From the NCBI GenBank assembly GCA_031213475.1, contig JARUPZ010000029.1, positions 6,935,290 through 6,999,289 on the forward strand: a DNA stretch of 64,000 bases, written 5' to 3'. Made by a program: the position numbers and the translations under genes. The stretch's first letter is position 1. Each line of letters opens with the position of its first letter. This DNA is from Nereocystis luetkeana (Eukaryota > Sar > Phaeophyceae > Laminariales > Laminariaceae). Below, one piece after another: positions 1-11,452 of this stretch. The notes under the pieces are model-generated. The model ran no database searches and was not told the origin of the DNA. It worked only from the letters and a program-made list of their open reading frames with translations.

Positions 1-2370
1 CCCTGTCGGCCATCGCGTACTCCCTGAGTCAGAAGTTAGTTGCACCGCCTTCTAAGATTCCGCCGCTTTTCGCTTTAATCGGCAAGTAAGCGTCAGCACA
101 TTCGGTCGCCTTTTCATTTCTCAATTCGCTGTCATTAAGACGCACGATAAGTTCATCTCATACTTCTAAGAGCGGAGTGCGGAGCGCTGCGCTCTCAATC
201 TCTTGGCATCGAGTCTCAGCTTCCTCCTACTCCTCTACTTTCTACTCCAGGCCGCCGGCGTAGCCCGTTGTATGATACATAAAGTATGCCTCTAGATAAT
301 AACAGCATGTGCACTTGGTCCTTCCATGTAGGGACAGAGTAGTACGGACGTACTGGTACCCGGTAACTCCCATCCAAAATGTACCTTATTTTGGGTTCCG
401 AATCACCAGGTGTACCTGTTTCCGGCCGTTCTCCTTACTCTTAGAGTCCGAAAATTCCCAGAAAAATACGAAAGTACATGTCTCTGTCCAACCTTAAAAC
501 ACGTGTGAGCACCTAGGGGACAGTGCTGGAGCGAATGTCGTTGGCGCTGCACCCCTGTTTCGAGTGACAAGCCATCAAAACGTGGCCTTCTCTTCGCTAC
601 TGATCATGACGAACCAATGCCAAACCACCCTGTGGCAAGCAAGCCAATCCAACGTGGTCTTATTATCTTTTACTACGGACCACGAAACGAAATAATTCCA
701 AGCACTTTTTTGTTTTTTCGTTCTCGTGGCAAAGCCGATTTGTTTTCCCCGGGGTCTCGTGTCCCGAAAAGTCCTAAAAACGGAAGGCCTTGAAGTGGGT
801 ACACCAAACGCACACCCCCCACTACTACTGCTGTAACGCTTACCGGGTGCGACACAACTAAACAGCAACGAGTGCGATGCAACTAAACAAGGCTGTGTTC
901 GGTGCTGGTGGGGTATATCCATTCCAGAGTGGTTGGAGCCTGTCCTGCGACCACGGACTGCACCGTATTGTGGCGTCGAGTTAATGTGAGAAACAATAAC
1001 GAACAACAAGGGTACGAGTATACACCAACCTACCCATAGTACCGGTATACCTGGGCCACACTGTTGATATGTCTTCGGCAAGGTGCGGCACGGCCTCACT
1101 ATATACCGCGACGAACACGCCGGTAAGGGTCGGTGCGAACTCGGTACCGGTACCCGACACTCACGGTGGTAAGGTTCGGTATGACCTCAAATACCGGTAC
1201 CCGACACTTCGGTACATCTGGGTATTATAGGGCATTCCGGCCGAACCGACGTAGGGGTTCGGTATATACGGCCTCACTACTCTTCACCCTACCGAACAAA
1301 TCCCTTAAGTTTCGCTACAGTACGAGCTTGATACCGGTACCCGACACTTGGGTATGTTCGGCACACCCACCGGAAATCCTCCGGGTATCGGTATACTGCT
1401 GTATATACCCTTGCAGTCAAGCGTAACGTGCGGCAGTATTATACTACAGTACCGTAGATGTCAAGGTCTTCGCCCCCGTCAGGACTCCGCTCCGCTTTGG
1501 GGGATACATCACTTGAAATTGGAGGTACAGCAGTAGATATTCGTTTCTGTACAGACTGTTTATAGAGTGCAGTTCTGTATATGTATGAGGGTTAATAGCC
1601 GCCGGAACAGCATTCAGCAAGCGGCACAGGTGTCACCTTCGTGATGCACGTGTCTCGTACACATCTGGTACACTGCTGCTGCGGTTCGGAGGTTCGGAGT
1701 TCGGACAACATCCTCTGTCAGAGAGAGAGGCAGACAAGCGGCCCTAGACCGAAGAGAGCACACGGCATAAATAGTAGTACCTTACCAGCTACCACTATGT
1801 CCCTAGTCTCGATAGAAGGATCCTTTGTACACCAGTATCCAAACATAACGGCCTTCATATGTAGGCACACAGCGGTTGGGAAGCGCAGTCTTATACCACA
1901 CCTCACACATAGCATTCAGTCCCCACTACTGCTGTTGCTACCACTATGTCCCTCAATATAAAGACGTTTAGTACACTAATACTGAATGAAAGAAGTCCTT
2001 ATGTTCGGGGACAGAGTGCTACATGGTACTACAGCAGCAGTACATTTTTCAGGGAAGAAAAATAACACAAAAAAAAACGAAGTTGTGAGATCGAAGTTTG
2101 CCTCGAAGCTCATCTTTTCAAGCTCGGTGCGGTATGAATAGGCCGATCGCGCCTTCCACAGGGTGTGTGTAGTTTTTTAGAGTTAGCCATCAGATTACGG
2201 GCAGCAGTACGAGTATATACACTGTACCTCGTATCCTACAGTGACTAATGTCGCCGAGCGGGTGGGAGCGCTGTTGTCTGCACGCTCTGGGACGTGTTTC
2301 ATGGGTTGGGGTCTATGCTCTACAGATCCTGCACAACCTACGATCGCGGAAGGTGAGGATCTACCTTGCA
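1..2370. other. No gene recognised; scattered repeats
   Basis: Only short open frames. A CCGGTACCCGACACT motif recurs near 1148, 1195 and 1333. The segment GGAGCCTGTCCTGCGACCAC (about 943-1010) occurs again at 3340-3410, so both are copies of one repeat. Confidence 0.6.
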
Positions 2371-2376
2371 CATTAG

Positions 2377-2562
2377 TAGGTTTTCTATCTGTAGATGATC
2401 TATCTGTAGATCATTTATCTGTAGATGATCTATCTGTAGATGATCTATCTGTAGATTATATATCTGTAGATCATCTACCAGTAGACGATCTACCAGTAGA
2501 CGATCTACTAGTAGATGATATATCTGTAGATCTATCTGTAGAATATCTATCTGTCCGATGTG
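2377..2562 (+). repeat. Minisatellite (ATCTATCTGTAGATG type)
   Basis: Degenerate 15- to 30-base units of TATCTGTAGATGATC. Related GATCTGTAG-rich stretches recur at 12600-12780, 16385-16980 and 49690-49920. Confidence 0.85.
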
Positions 2563-2694
2563 TGCATCCTTACCACACGTGTCTACGCATATATACTTGA
2601 GTATATGTATTGTGTTTTGTTTTGTATTTTTTTTTTTCTTCCCCATTTATTATCTCCGCCCTTCTGTTGTATCACCCTCCTGTTAATATTGATA

Positions 2695-2840
2695 GTCGGA
2701 ACTCAAATCCCGGGGTCAGATAGCAGGCTCCCCTCCCTGCTCCCCCCTCCCCACTACGCTTCTTGCCTTGGAAGGCATGTTTATCGCGAGAATACTTCAG
2801 CCCTCTTCTTCCCTCGTCGGCTCGCGTCTAATTATACGTA
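2695..2840 (+). repeat. Dispersed repeat R2, copy 1
   Basis: Matches 57005-57150: GGTCAGATAGCAGGCTCCC, CTCCCCCCTCCCCACTACG, TCGCGAGAATACTTCA and CGTCGGCTCGC. Confidence 0.75.
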
Positions 2841-4079
2841 CGCACTCACATGATGCGACTGCGAGAGCGTGCGAGCACCGGAACATAGACTTCTTTGCTC
2901 CCGAAACGTTGTGCCGCCCCCTTCGGCCTCAGTCCTCACAACGGCACTTCGTACAGATGACGCTGCCGGTCTGGTGCCCACCGCCGGCTTTTCCTACCAG
3001 ATTTCATCTTCCGGGCATGCATGCTTTGCTTGTCGAGTGCCCGCCTTGGCCTGTTAGTAGTCTTTGTGCCCTGAGTGAGAATCCAACTTCACCCAGACTC
3101 GCTCTCGCTTTTCCATACTCGTATGTATCCCCTCATCAAACATGGCCTTCTATGCGTACGACTCAACCCCGCTCCGCAAAGCTCCGCAGTTTTTCTACGT
3201 TCAGTCTAAGAAGCACCTTTTTTTCCTCAGCGGGCTCCATCTCCTTTTTGCTTCCCTGGTGTCCGCAGTGGTGGAGTGCGTATGCTTGTTTTTTGTTTTT
3301 GCCTCTGTTTTACTACAGAGGTATTTCTTCCACTCCAGAGTTATTGGAGCCTGTCCTGCGACCACGGACTGCATTGTATTGTGAGTTAATGTGAGAACAA
3401 CAACAACAACAATTGGCACACACCTCTCTGGCCTCTCAGAGCTCCCGCTTGAAAAACGCCTTCCTCTATTACTTGCCGGCGAGCCTTTTTTTTCCTTCGT
3501 CATATTCGTACAGTGTATCGTACATTTTTAGAAAGAAGAGCCTTCTTCCTGCGTTTCTTTTCTTGTGTCGTTACTTTCTTCGTTGGTTTTCCTTGCTACT
3601 TTTCCGAACTCCTTTCATTTTTATGTTGTTTTTTTTTTCGTATTTTCTGCTCTTTTTCTACGGTTCTGTTTCGATTTCTGCTCCCTCGTTTTTTTTTTTC
3701 TCCGAATTGCTTCCCTTCTTTATTCTTGTGGGTCCTTTGACTATAAATGTATATACTACTAATATATATTCAAAGAAGCCATATATGTATAATATATATA
3801 TTAAAAGAAGCCATATATATTTACCTGGTATATATACGAAGGAGAAGCTTGTCGTTTAGCATCTGCCGAAAAGCAGCGCATAGCACAGCAACGCTATTAG
3901 CCCTGCACAAAACGGTAAAGCCAGCAACGCGCCGACGAGCGCTCGCGACAAAAGCAAGCAAGCAGACAGAGTTGGCGAGGCCCAGCGTGTCGTCGAGCAT
4001 TTGCAGCTCTCTTGCCTTCTCAGCAGTATCGAAGTCTGCCCGCCCTTCAATATTACCCAACCGCTCACAAGGTCACAAG
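2841..4079. other. No gene recognised; T-rich and repeat remnants
   Basis: Pyrimidine-rich from 3470 to 3760, then TATATA-type sequence to 3830. 3340-3530 holds fragments of two dispersed repeats. A minus-strand frame at 3860-4060 looks mildly protein-like but two frames compete and no splice context supports it. Confidence 0.55.
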
Positions 4080-4610
4080 CTGTTACAACTCCAGATACCT
4101 GGTGCAACTTTGACCCTCCTGCTTTTCAAGGCGGAAGCGCTTGACCGCTGCCCCACGCCTCCCTGCACATTTTATGTTCTTACCCCGTGCAACTCCCTGT
4201 GCGCGGTGCAAGATATACCTCCCTTCTTTTTGAGGCGGCTGTTTGAGTGCCGTAACCCCCTACTCCCCCCCCCCCCCCCCCCGTCCACATTTTTGTGTGC
4301 TTACCCTGTCCATCTTCAGATACGTGGTGCAAGATAGACCTACCTCTTTTCAAGACGGCAACGGTTGACCGCTTCCCCCCCCCCCCCTCTTCCCTCTCCC
4401 CCTTCCCTTCTATCGACATTTTATGTGCTTACCTTGTGCGACTTCAAATACGTGGTGCAAGATAGGCGCCCTTCTCTTCAAGGCAGCAGCTCTTGACCAC
4501 TGCCCCCCCCCCTCTCCCCTCTCCCCCTTCCCCTCCCTCGACGTCTTCATGTGCTTTCCCCGTGCGACTTCAAATACGTGGGGCAGGATAGGATAGAAGC
4601 CGGAGTTGTA
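4080..4610 (+). repeat. Tandem array, about 120-bp unit, C-tract in each unit
   Basis: Four to five units with GTGCGACTTCAAATACGTGG, TGCAAGATAG, TCTTGACC-type boxes and a C-tract of 8-20 bases. Confidence 0.8.
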
Positions 4611-5186
4611 GTCAAGAAATGTCGATGTCCACTTCTTCCTTCACCAGACCGCAGCGCTTGGCGGTGCTTGCGGCAGCCTTGGCGACGGCTGTCGCTTCTT
4701 GGTTGTACTTTGGGGCGTCGGCGGGGGGAATCGTCGTTTCCGGCGCGGGAGATGCCGCCGCGGTGAGTTGTTAGAGTGCTTGCGATAAATCCAATCTGGT
4801 TGGGTTATAAAAAAATGCTTTTATAAAACCGACAAACGTGAGGAGCTGGTCGGCGAAGCAGGTAAGTCCGAAGGCCACTACGACGTTAATCAAAAACTCT
4901 CTGTTTGCTATTAGCCAACCGGCAGGGTTGACCCCACCCCAATAATATTCTATTGATGGATGGGTTGAAGGTGTCGTTTTGGTCAGTTCCCCCCCCCCCC
5001 AGCCATCAATTGAGGTGATCCTAAGTTGTCGTGGGTTGGGTTTGCTATTGTATAGGAAACAGACTACAACCAAAATTGGTTCCAGCCAACATTTCTCGCG
5101 AAAACGCCCTTTTTGTTCGGATTGGTTGGGCTTGCTGTGTGGAACACTGACGAAAGTACCCCCCCCCCCCCCCCTTCCCCCCCCCC
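4611..5186. other. No gene recognised
   Basis: 4850-4930 (GCAGGTAAGTCCGAAGGC, CTATTAGCCAACC) resembles 32817-32880 and the inverse of 31800-31900, a diverged dispersed repeat. Confidence 0.5.
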
Positions 5187-5246
5187 TATGGTCACACCAC
5201 TACGGCCTTGCATGCATGATACCTGATACCAAATACCCCCCCCCCC
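5187..5246 (+). mobile_element. Poly-C retroposon family A, short 3' fragment
   Basis: Matches the ATGGTCATACGACTACGGCC...CATGCATGA portion of family A and ends in a C-tract. Confidence 0.6.
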
Positions 5247-5256
5247 TCCCTTCCTA

Positions 5257-5361
5257 TTACGGGGGGCCATAGTTAACAGGACCTATGGTATACTTGAAAA
5301 CCTATATATTTAACCATTTTTGCTAACAAAATTTGATCCTATTAACTATGGTCCCCCGTAA
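5257..5361 (+). mobile_element. TA-type MITE copy 1
   Basis: About 105 bp with inverted ends TTACGGGGG / CCCCCGTAA, flanked by TA on both sides, and an inner GGACC...GGTCC palindrome. TA duplication with no coding capacity fits Tc1/mariner-driven MITEs. Complete copy. Confidence 0.88.
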
Positions 5362-5363
5362 TA

Positions 5364-5600
5364 GTGTGAGTGGGAACGGTGCTCCGTCCCGAAAGGGATG
5401 CGTGGTCAATGGTCGCGGGGCTATTCATATTACGGGGGGCCTTATTAAATAGGGCCTACTGTACGGTATACAGAAAAACCTACATGTTTAGTTATTTGTA
5501 CTCTCAATCTTCGGTCCTATTTACTAAGGCCCCCCGTACTAGTAGGGCAAGCAACAAATTAGTACCCCCCATCCCCCCCCCCCCCCCCGTCACCCGCCGC
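5364..5600 (+). mobile_element. LINE 3'-end copy with poly-C, split by a MITE
   Basis: Reads GGTGCTCCGTCCCGAAAGGG...GGTCAATGG, is interrupted by a MITE (5430-5539), then GGGCAAGCAACAAATTAGTA and a C-tract. Confidence 0.75.
5430..5539 (+). mobile_element. TA-type MITE copy 2, inside a LINE tail
   Basis: Same family, ends TTACGGGGGG and CCCCCCGTAC, TA-flanked. It splits a LINE 3'-end copy whose parts lie at 5364-5427 and 5542-5600. Confidence 0.85.
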
Positions 5601-7300
5601 CTTAACGCCTTTCTGTAAAATACGAAACCTTTTTTTTTTTGGTGTCATCTGTTCAAGTAGAATGGGTACTACTCATAGCAGTGGAAGGCGCGGTCGAACG
5701 TTCGAGTTGTTGTCATGTCGGATGCTGCGTGAAACATTGACGGATTACCCCTCGCGTGCCTGCCCTCGCCGCATTCTGCGTCACACGAATCGTCTTTCTG
5801 GTGGATAGAATGGGTCGTCCTGCTGATGGAAGCGCGGGAAAAAAATGCTCTCGTGTTGTAGTGCGGGATGCTGCGTGGAACATCAACGGACGAACCCGCC
5901 GCCTCCACGCCTGACTGTGTCATACGAAACCTTTTTTTTTGGTGCCTCTTTTATACTGTAGAATGGGTACTACCAGTGGAAGCGGATGCTGCGTGGAATA
6001 CGCTCGGAAGCACCCCCCCCCCCCGCGCCCCTTCCCCTTACCGCCTCTTCGCGTGTCTATGTATTGCGATTTTTTTTTTGGGTACTGACAGTGGGGCCGC
6101 GGTCGAAATTTGAGTCTGTTGTAGAGTCGGGTGTACTTGGAACTATAGCGAAAGTACCCCCCACCCGTCGCCCCTCTATAGCTCATCCAAGCTGTCATCC
6201 ATGTGCAAGTCCGCCTCGCAAGCGGTTCTTAGTAGGATGCAGCTCGACCGTCATGCGACTCGCCGAATACCTCACGGCGCTTCGCGCTTGGTGCAAGCAA
6301 CGTCTGCCTGGTCGGTGAAAAACCGGCGTGTTCCGTCCCGGTATTGTAGGGATGCGAGGGTCTATGGTCATGCGACTACGGCCATGCATGGGATCATGAT
6401 ATCGAGTACACCCCCCCCCCCTCGTGCAATCAATGTCTGCCTGGTCGGTGAAAACCCGACATGCTCCGTCCCGGCATTGTAGGGATGCGAGGGTCTATGG
6501 TCATACGACTACGGCCATGCATGAGATCGAGTACATCTCTCCCATCGAGTACACCCCCCCCCCCCCCCTCTTTACGCCGGTCTGTGTAATACGAAACCCT
6601 TTTTTTGTTTTTGGGTACTACCAGCTACCAGTGGGAGCGCGGCCGAACAATTCCATTGTTTTAGTCGGATGCTGCGTGGTGCGTGGAACTTTGTCAAGAA
6701 TTGGAAGTACCCCCCCCTCCCCTCCCCCCGCCGCCGCTCCTCGCTGCCTCCTTCACGCCTGCCTGTGTAATACGAAACCTTTTGTTGCTTTTGTCTGTTG
6801 TTCTTATTAATAGAATGGGTATATACGACCACTGGAGAGTGCGGTCAAAAGGTGGACATGACATTGACGCAAGTACACCCCCCCCCCCCCCCTCCTCCTC
6901 CTCCTCCTCCCGCCTGGTCGTGAAAACCCGACGTGCACCTTTCCGGCATTGTAGAGGTGCGAGGGCCTATGGTCATACGACTGCATCCATGAATGATATT
7001 GAGTACGCCCCCCCCCCCCACGCTCCGTCTTGAAAGTGATAAGTGGTCAATGGTCAAATGACAAAGGCAAGCAACAAATGAGTACGACCCCCCCCCCCCC
7101 CCCCCTCATATGGTCATACGGCTACGGCCATGCATGAGATCGAGTACATCTCTCCGATCGAGTACATCCCCCCCCCCCCCCCGCTGCCTCCTGTACGCCT
7201 GCCTGTGTGATGCGAAACCTTTTACTCTGTTTTTCGGTGGCTGTTAGAATGGGTACTACAAGTGGGAGAGTAATCATGGGGTGTACGCGAAGGTTTCGGA
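5600..7300 (+). repeat. Cluster of poly-C-ended retroposon units (families A, B and C)
   Basis: About seven units of family C, each with TACGAAACCTTTT, then a GAATGGGTACTAC box, then GGATGCTGCGTGGAAC, ending in RAAGTAC or a variant plus C-tract (units near 5618, 5760, 5905, 6045, 6575, 6760, 7190). Between them are family A copies (6184-6422, 6423-6569, 6908-7019, 7107-7183) and a LINE tail (7020-7103). No gene seen. Confidence 0.75.
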
Positions 7301-7379
7301 AGGCCCAGCAGGAGCCTGGCGGGTGCCGAACGTGTACGACTTGGTGAGATGTTTCATTCTACACGTACGGTAGATGGGG

Positions 7380-7795
7380 CTGGTAGTTGGATGGCTGACT
7401 GTAAGTAGTCGCCGACTAGTTATTAGTTGGCTGACTGTAGGTCGCCGACTACTGTAGTTTTTTGTTGGCTGAGTATAGGTCGCCGACTAGTTTTTAGTTG
7501 CCTCACTGCAAGTCGCCCACTAGTTTTTTTGTTGGCTTGCTGTAAGTCGCCCACTAGCTATTAGTTGGCTGACTTTCGCCGATTGGTTAGTAGTTGGCTG
7601 ACTGCAAGTTCTCGACTAGTTTTTAATTGGCTGACTGTAAGTCGCCGACTAGTAATTTGTTGGTTGACCATTAATTCGCCGACTATAAAGTAGTTGGCTA
7701 TCTGTATTTCACCGACCTCATAATAGTTGGCTGTATATAGGTCGCCGACTAGTCATTAGTTGGCTGACTATAATTCACCGACTATTCATTTAGTT
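7380..7795 (+). repeat. Minisatellite, about 32-36 bp unit
   Basis: Roughly a dozen degenerate units built on TTGGCTGACTGTAAGTCGCC followed by GACTAGTTATTAG. Confidence 0.85.
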
Positions 7796-7935
7796 GGTTA
7801 GATGTTACAGTTTGTTTGCTTGCGGTCATTTTGCGCACATCTGCGATTTTGCATCTGACTGGTGTGTTCTGTGTGTCATCTTGCGTTCTATATGTTTACA
7901 GTACCAAGTTCGATTTACTGTAGTCTCGGCATGAT

Positions 7936-7985
7936 CGGGGGCGGGGTGCACTCGATAGGAGAGATGTACTCGATAGGGGGGGTTA
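7936..7985 (-). mobile_element. Family A 3' fragment
   Basis: Poly-G side then CACTCGATAGGAGAGATGTA, the inverse of the family A end. Confidence 0.55.
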
Positions 7986-8123
7986 AGAGACACGCAAATA
8001 AATTCTTGCCGTCGCCTCTCCCACGCATGCAGTATGCCCCCATCAAAAGGGGAAAATCGAAAGTACCCGGACACCGTTGATGGTATGGGGGGGGGTTAAA
8101 CCGCTCGCCACGCGCTACTGGCC

Positions 8124-8230
8124 TTAACCCCTTTAGAACTCCATTCCCGTTTTGGGGACAAACCATTCTAATTCCAAGTAGTTTGCCCCCAATTGCCCCC
8201 AAAAGGAGACTGCAGTCCTAAAAGGGTTAA
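8124..8230. mobile_element. TTAA-type MITE copy 1
   Basis: Inverted ends CCCCTTTAGAACTCC / CTGCAGTCCTAAAAGGG bounded by TTAA on both sides. Inner palindrome CCCGTTTTGGGGACAAA. TTAA target and CCC...GGG ends match piggyBac-type elements. Confidence 0.82.
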
Positions 8231-8282
8231 AAGAGGAATCCACCTCCCCTCCCCCCCCCATCTCCTCCTGATGAATGTGCTA

Positions 8283-8390
8283 TTACGGGGGGCTATGGTA
8301 AATAGGACCTACGGTACACACAAAAACCTACGTATTTAGCTATTTTTAGTAGCAATATTTGGTCCTATTTACTGTTGTGGTCCCCTGTGA
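8283..8390 (+). mobile_element. TA-type MITE copy 3
   Basis: TA-flanked, ends TTACGGGGGG and CCCCTGTGA, at the left border of the LINE fragment. Confidence 0.85.
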
Positions 8391-8510
8391 TAGTGCCAAA
8401 GCTAGAATATGCAGGAGAAGTATGGGAAAGGAACGCCAAGCTCGTGAAACAGTTGGAAACAGTACCCATGACAGCAGCTAAAAAAATCCTGAGATACTCG
8501 AGTACGACTA

Positions 8511-8615
8511 TTACGGGGAACCATAGTAAACAGGACCAAATATTGTTAGTAAAAATAGCGAAATATGTAGGTTTTTGTGTGCGCCGTAGGTCCTATTTAA
8601 TATGGCCCCCCGTAA
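8511..8615 (-). mobile_element. TA-type MITE copy 4, inserted in the LINE
   Basis: TA-flanked, reverse orientation (GGACCAAATATTG first). Removing it leaves LINE coding on both sides. Confidence 0.88.
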
Positions 8616-9058
8616 TAGTAAAATACAGCAGTTTGAAAGCAGAACTGAGAATGTACCCACTCGAGACAAATCGAGACACGAGAAAGTTGAAATGGCAATA
8701 TAGAGTAAAGTAAGGAACAATCCGAAAAAATATGTTGACAGCCATGGTTGATGGAGCTGTGTTGGAGAAAGGAACGAAAGGACGAGCTGGAATAAGGTGG
8801 GATAGTGTAGTTGATAATGTATGGAAGGATATAGGGGGGAACCAAGAAGAGGTGATGTCCGCCGGGGCGTTTGGGAGGTGCATGGCAGAGGTAGAAGAAA
8901 TGATAGAAAGAAGGGAACGGCCAGCGCTAAGAAACAAGGTGGAATCGGAAAAAAACACTTGAGAGATATACGGGGGATTGAGAGAAGGAATAGGAATGAA
9001 AGCGTATTTGCACGGCCCAATGGACTTCGCGAAAACGCTGAAACTGCGATTTCGTGTA

Positions 9059-9163
9059 TTACGGGGGACCATATTAAATAGGACCTACGGTACCCACAAA
9101 AACGCACATATTTCGCTATTTTTACTAACAATATTTGGTCCTATTTACTGTGGTCCCCCGTAA
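9059..9163 (+). mobile_element. TA-type MITE copy 5, inserted in the LINE
   Basis: TA-flanked, near-complete ends; second insertion in the same LINE. Confidence 0.88.
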
Positions 9164-9500
9164 TAGGTGCCCTGGACCCGCCAGAAAGAAGAAAGAGGAG
9201 TATCAGTAGCCGGGAGGACGAGGAAGTAGATGCACAGATGTGCCCGTGTGGCAAAGCAATGGAGAGTGGAACTCACATAGTAGGAGAATGTGAAGTGTGC
9301 AAGGAGGAACGGGATGTGTTCGAAGAGATGAGGGAAATATACGAATGTGACATGGGGGAGTTTGGTACACTAGATGGCAGCTCGAAAACGATCGCTATCC
9401 TAGGAGATAGATGGTGGCCACAGGCAGTCGGCCGAACAGGAAGGGGACAAGACTAGCAAAAAGTTTCTATGTAATATACTAAGTCTGGAAACAAGGTAGT

Positions 9501-9690
9501 GAGCGCCCAACGGTTAAGAGGTGTCTCCGTTAGGAGTGGGAGCGGTGCTCCGTCTCGAAAGGGATGCGTGATCAATGGTCAAATGACTAAGGCAAGCAAC
9601 AAATGAGTACGCCTACCCCTTCCCCCCCTCCTTCATTCTCCCCCAACGAATGGATACACCCCCCCCCCCCCCCCTCCTCCTCCTCCCCCC
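9501..9690 (+). mobile_element. LINE 3' end with C-rich tail
   Basis: TGAGCGCCCAAC through CTCCGTCTCGAAAGGGATGC to AAGCAACAAATGAGTAC, then C-rich sequence to about 9690. This is the same LINE as the coding fragment at 8391-9610 and defines where its other copies end. Confidence 0.8.
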
Positions 9691-9762
9691 CCCCCCCCCC
9701 TGCCCCCACGTCACACAACCCCCTTCCACATGTTTGTCGCCACCCCCGGCTGTCAAAAGCAG

Positions 9763-9949
9763 GTTATCAGAAGCCCGCAGCAGTACCGGAGAGATGGGGG
9801 GCAGCCCGTGTACTCCGTGGGCTTTCGAGACGATCATCAGAAGCAGCGGCGCGTTTGGTACTTGAACCGGTCCTCGGATCGGTCCGTCGTATTGTACAGC
9901 AACGGCCATGAGGGGGCCGAACTGGGGGTAAACACGCCTCCTGTTTCTG
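9763..9949 (+). CDS. Exon-like segment of an unidentified gene
   Basis: Open between acceptor caaaagcag and donor tctg|gtgagt, ending in phase 1. It encodes YRRDGGQPVYSVGFRDDHQK, RRVWYLNRSSDRSVVLYSNG and HEGAELGVNTPPVS, mixed-composition sequence unlike the surrounding repeats. I do not recognise the family. It lies directly after the C-tract of a LINE copy. Upstream exons were not found. Confidence 0.45.
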
Positions 9950-10186
9950 GTGAGTTTTTCTGAAAATGCAGATATTTGCCTAATTGCAGTCCACACGCAC
10001 GCGGACTGTGAAAGAGATGACGAAAATTATTGTTTTATCGTATTCGTACGAAATACAGCTTGGTGGGCCCTGCCGGCGGCTTCTTGTACGCCCAGGGTCA
10101 GTCAGTGTGATAAGCTGGAGCAGGGCAAGTGCTCGTGTGTGTCGGGGGGTACCCGTTCGCTGCTTGGTGCACACACACACACACCT

Positions 10187-10281
10187 ATTTATGAAATAGG
10201 ACCTACGTTGCACACAAAAACCTAAATACTTCGCTATTTTTTCAAACAAGATTTGGTTCTATTTACTATGGTCCCCCGTAG
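10187..10281 (+). mobile_element. TA-type MITE copy 6, 5' end lost
   Basis: The core and right end CCCCCGTAG are present; the left end is replaced by a CA microsatellite. Confidence 0.75.
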
Positions 10282-10376
10282 TAGTCAATCGACCATTGAC
10301 CACGCATGACCTTCGAAGGGAACGGTTTACTCGATATCATGCATGGCCGTAGTCGGATGGCCATGGACCCTCGCAA
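10282..10376 (-). mobile_element. LINE tail and family A fragments, inverted
   Basis: GACCATTGACCACGCATGAC is the inverse of the LINE tail; TACTCGATATCATGCATGGC is the inverse of family A. Both truncated. Confidence 0.55.
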
Positions 10377-10441
10377 GTTCGGAGGGGGGGGACTGCGGGC
10401 TTTTTGCTTTTTTTGTTCACAGTCCGTGACGCCGCAGGTAG

Positions 10442-10557
10442 GCGCGTTCCGCATTCCGGATACTCTTCACAAAATCCGGAACAGCGCGTCTTTTGACGCG
10501 GCTGGCGAGGATTCAGATGATCTACAGCTCGTCGTCTGTCTGTCCCATCCGCCCTGT
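10442..10557 (+). CDS. Second exon-like segment of the same unidentified gene
   Basis: Starting after gccgcaggtag, it continues in phase from the segment ending at 9949: GAFRIPDTLHKIRNSASFDA, AGEDSDDLQLVVCLSHPPC, then a donor tgt|gtaacc. A possible third piece starts after cgctgcag at 10642 but soon runs into retroposon sequence. Function unknown. Confidence 0.42.
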
Positions 10558-10734
10558 GTAACCTTTCAACAGCATGACCGCCGCCTCCCCCCCCCCCCCC
10601 CGCCGCTGTACCTCTTGCTGCCCTCGGCCTTGTCGCTGCAGGCTGGGTTTCCATGCCGGGCGCGGATGGCTACACGCAAGGGGCCGGCATCGACCCCCCA
10701 CCTCAAGTGCGTCTGTACTCCCTTCCGTAGGACA

Positions 10735-10858
10735 TGCGTCAGGCCTGGTCGGTGAAAACCCGACGTGCTCCGCGCCAGGCATTGTAGGAATGCTAGGGTC
10801 TATTGGCCATACAACTCCGACCACGCATGACTTGAGTACCCCCCCCCCCCCCCCCCCG
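10735..10858 (+). mobile_element. Family A copy, 5'-truncated
   Basis: GGTCGGTGAAAACCCGACGT through GCATTGTAGG to TTGAGTAC and a C-tract of about 20. Confidence 0.8.
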
Positions 10859-11161
10859 CTCCCCGCACCCCCTCGGCGATGTTGTCGCGGAGAGGGCTGT
10901 ATAGACCGTGGCCCAGCTGCGACAATTTTGTTTTTGGAATGAAGTTGAACTTGGCGTGCCGACCGGCGCGTGCGGCAGTGAGGACACAGCAGTGCTGGTT
11001 CCCTCTGGAGTCGTGCCTGTATATATGCGCCAGCCAACGATGCCGACACTATTTTAGCGGCATGTTTTCGGCCGATGGGTTTCCTCGACTACAGTAAGGT
11101 ACCAACCGATCTAGTCGATCTCGTTTTCTGTCCTCCATATTTTTAACAAGAGCACCTAATA

Positions 11162-11396
11162 TTACGGGGGGGCCATAGTAAATACCTGGTACCTTTTACG
11201 GGGGACCATAGTTAATAGGACCTGTGGTTTTCATAAAAACCTATATATTCAACCGTTTTTACTATTAATAACTTTATTTGGTGCTATTAACTATGGTCCC
11301 CCGTGATGGTAGGACCTACGGTATACAAAAAAAAACAATATATTTAGCTATTTTTACTGACAATATTTGGTCCTATTTAATATGGTCCACCGTATT
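11162..11396 (+). mobile_element. TA-type MITE copy 7, nested pair
   Basis: An outer copy starting TTACGGGGGGG is interrupted by an inner copy at about 11196-11306. The remainder of the outer core and its right end follow. Confidence 0.8.
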
Positions 11397-11452
11397 AAGA
11401 CGATATTCCGAGGTTAAAAAAACGGGCGTCCGTTTTTTTTTTGCTGATGTTA

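Larger units (their letters stand above)
8391..9610 (+). pseudogene. Broken LINE (non-LTR retrotransposon) reverse transcriptase C-terminus
   Basis: Fragments in shifting frames read KLEYAGEVWERNAKLVKQLE, MVDGAVLEKGTKGRAGIRWD, LREGIGMKAYLHGPMDFAKT, then MCPCGKAMESGTHIVGECEV with a C-x-C-x8-H-x4-C zinc-knuckle arrangement, and ILGDRWWPQ. This is the C-terminal part of a non-LTR reverse transcriptase. Two TA-type MITEs (8511-8615, 9059-9163) interrupt it and stops and frameshifts are present, so it is dead. The 3' end reads GAPSRKGCVINGQMTKASNK then TGA (9605-9607 area), followed almost at once by GTAC and a C-rich tract. The 5' end is lost at about 8391, abutting another MITE. Confidence 0.75.

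Noticed and set aside
3821..4107. Small minus-strand membrane protein
   Set aside because: Two overlapping frames look equally plausible and no splice sites or homologous motif support either.
8511..9131. Minus-strand frame of 206 codons
   Set aside because: Antisense of the LINE reverse transcriptase fragment and its MITE insertions.
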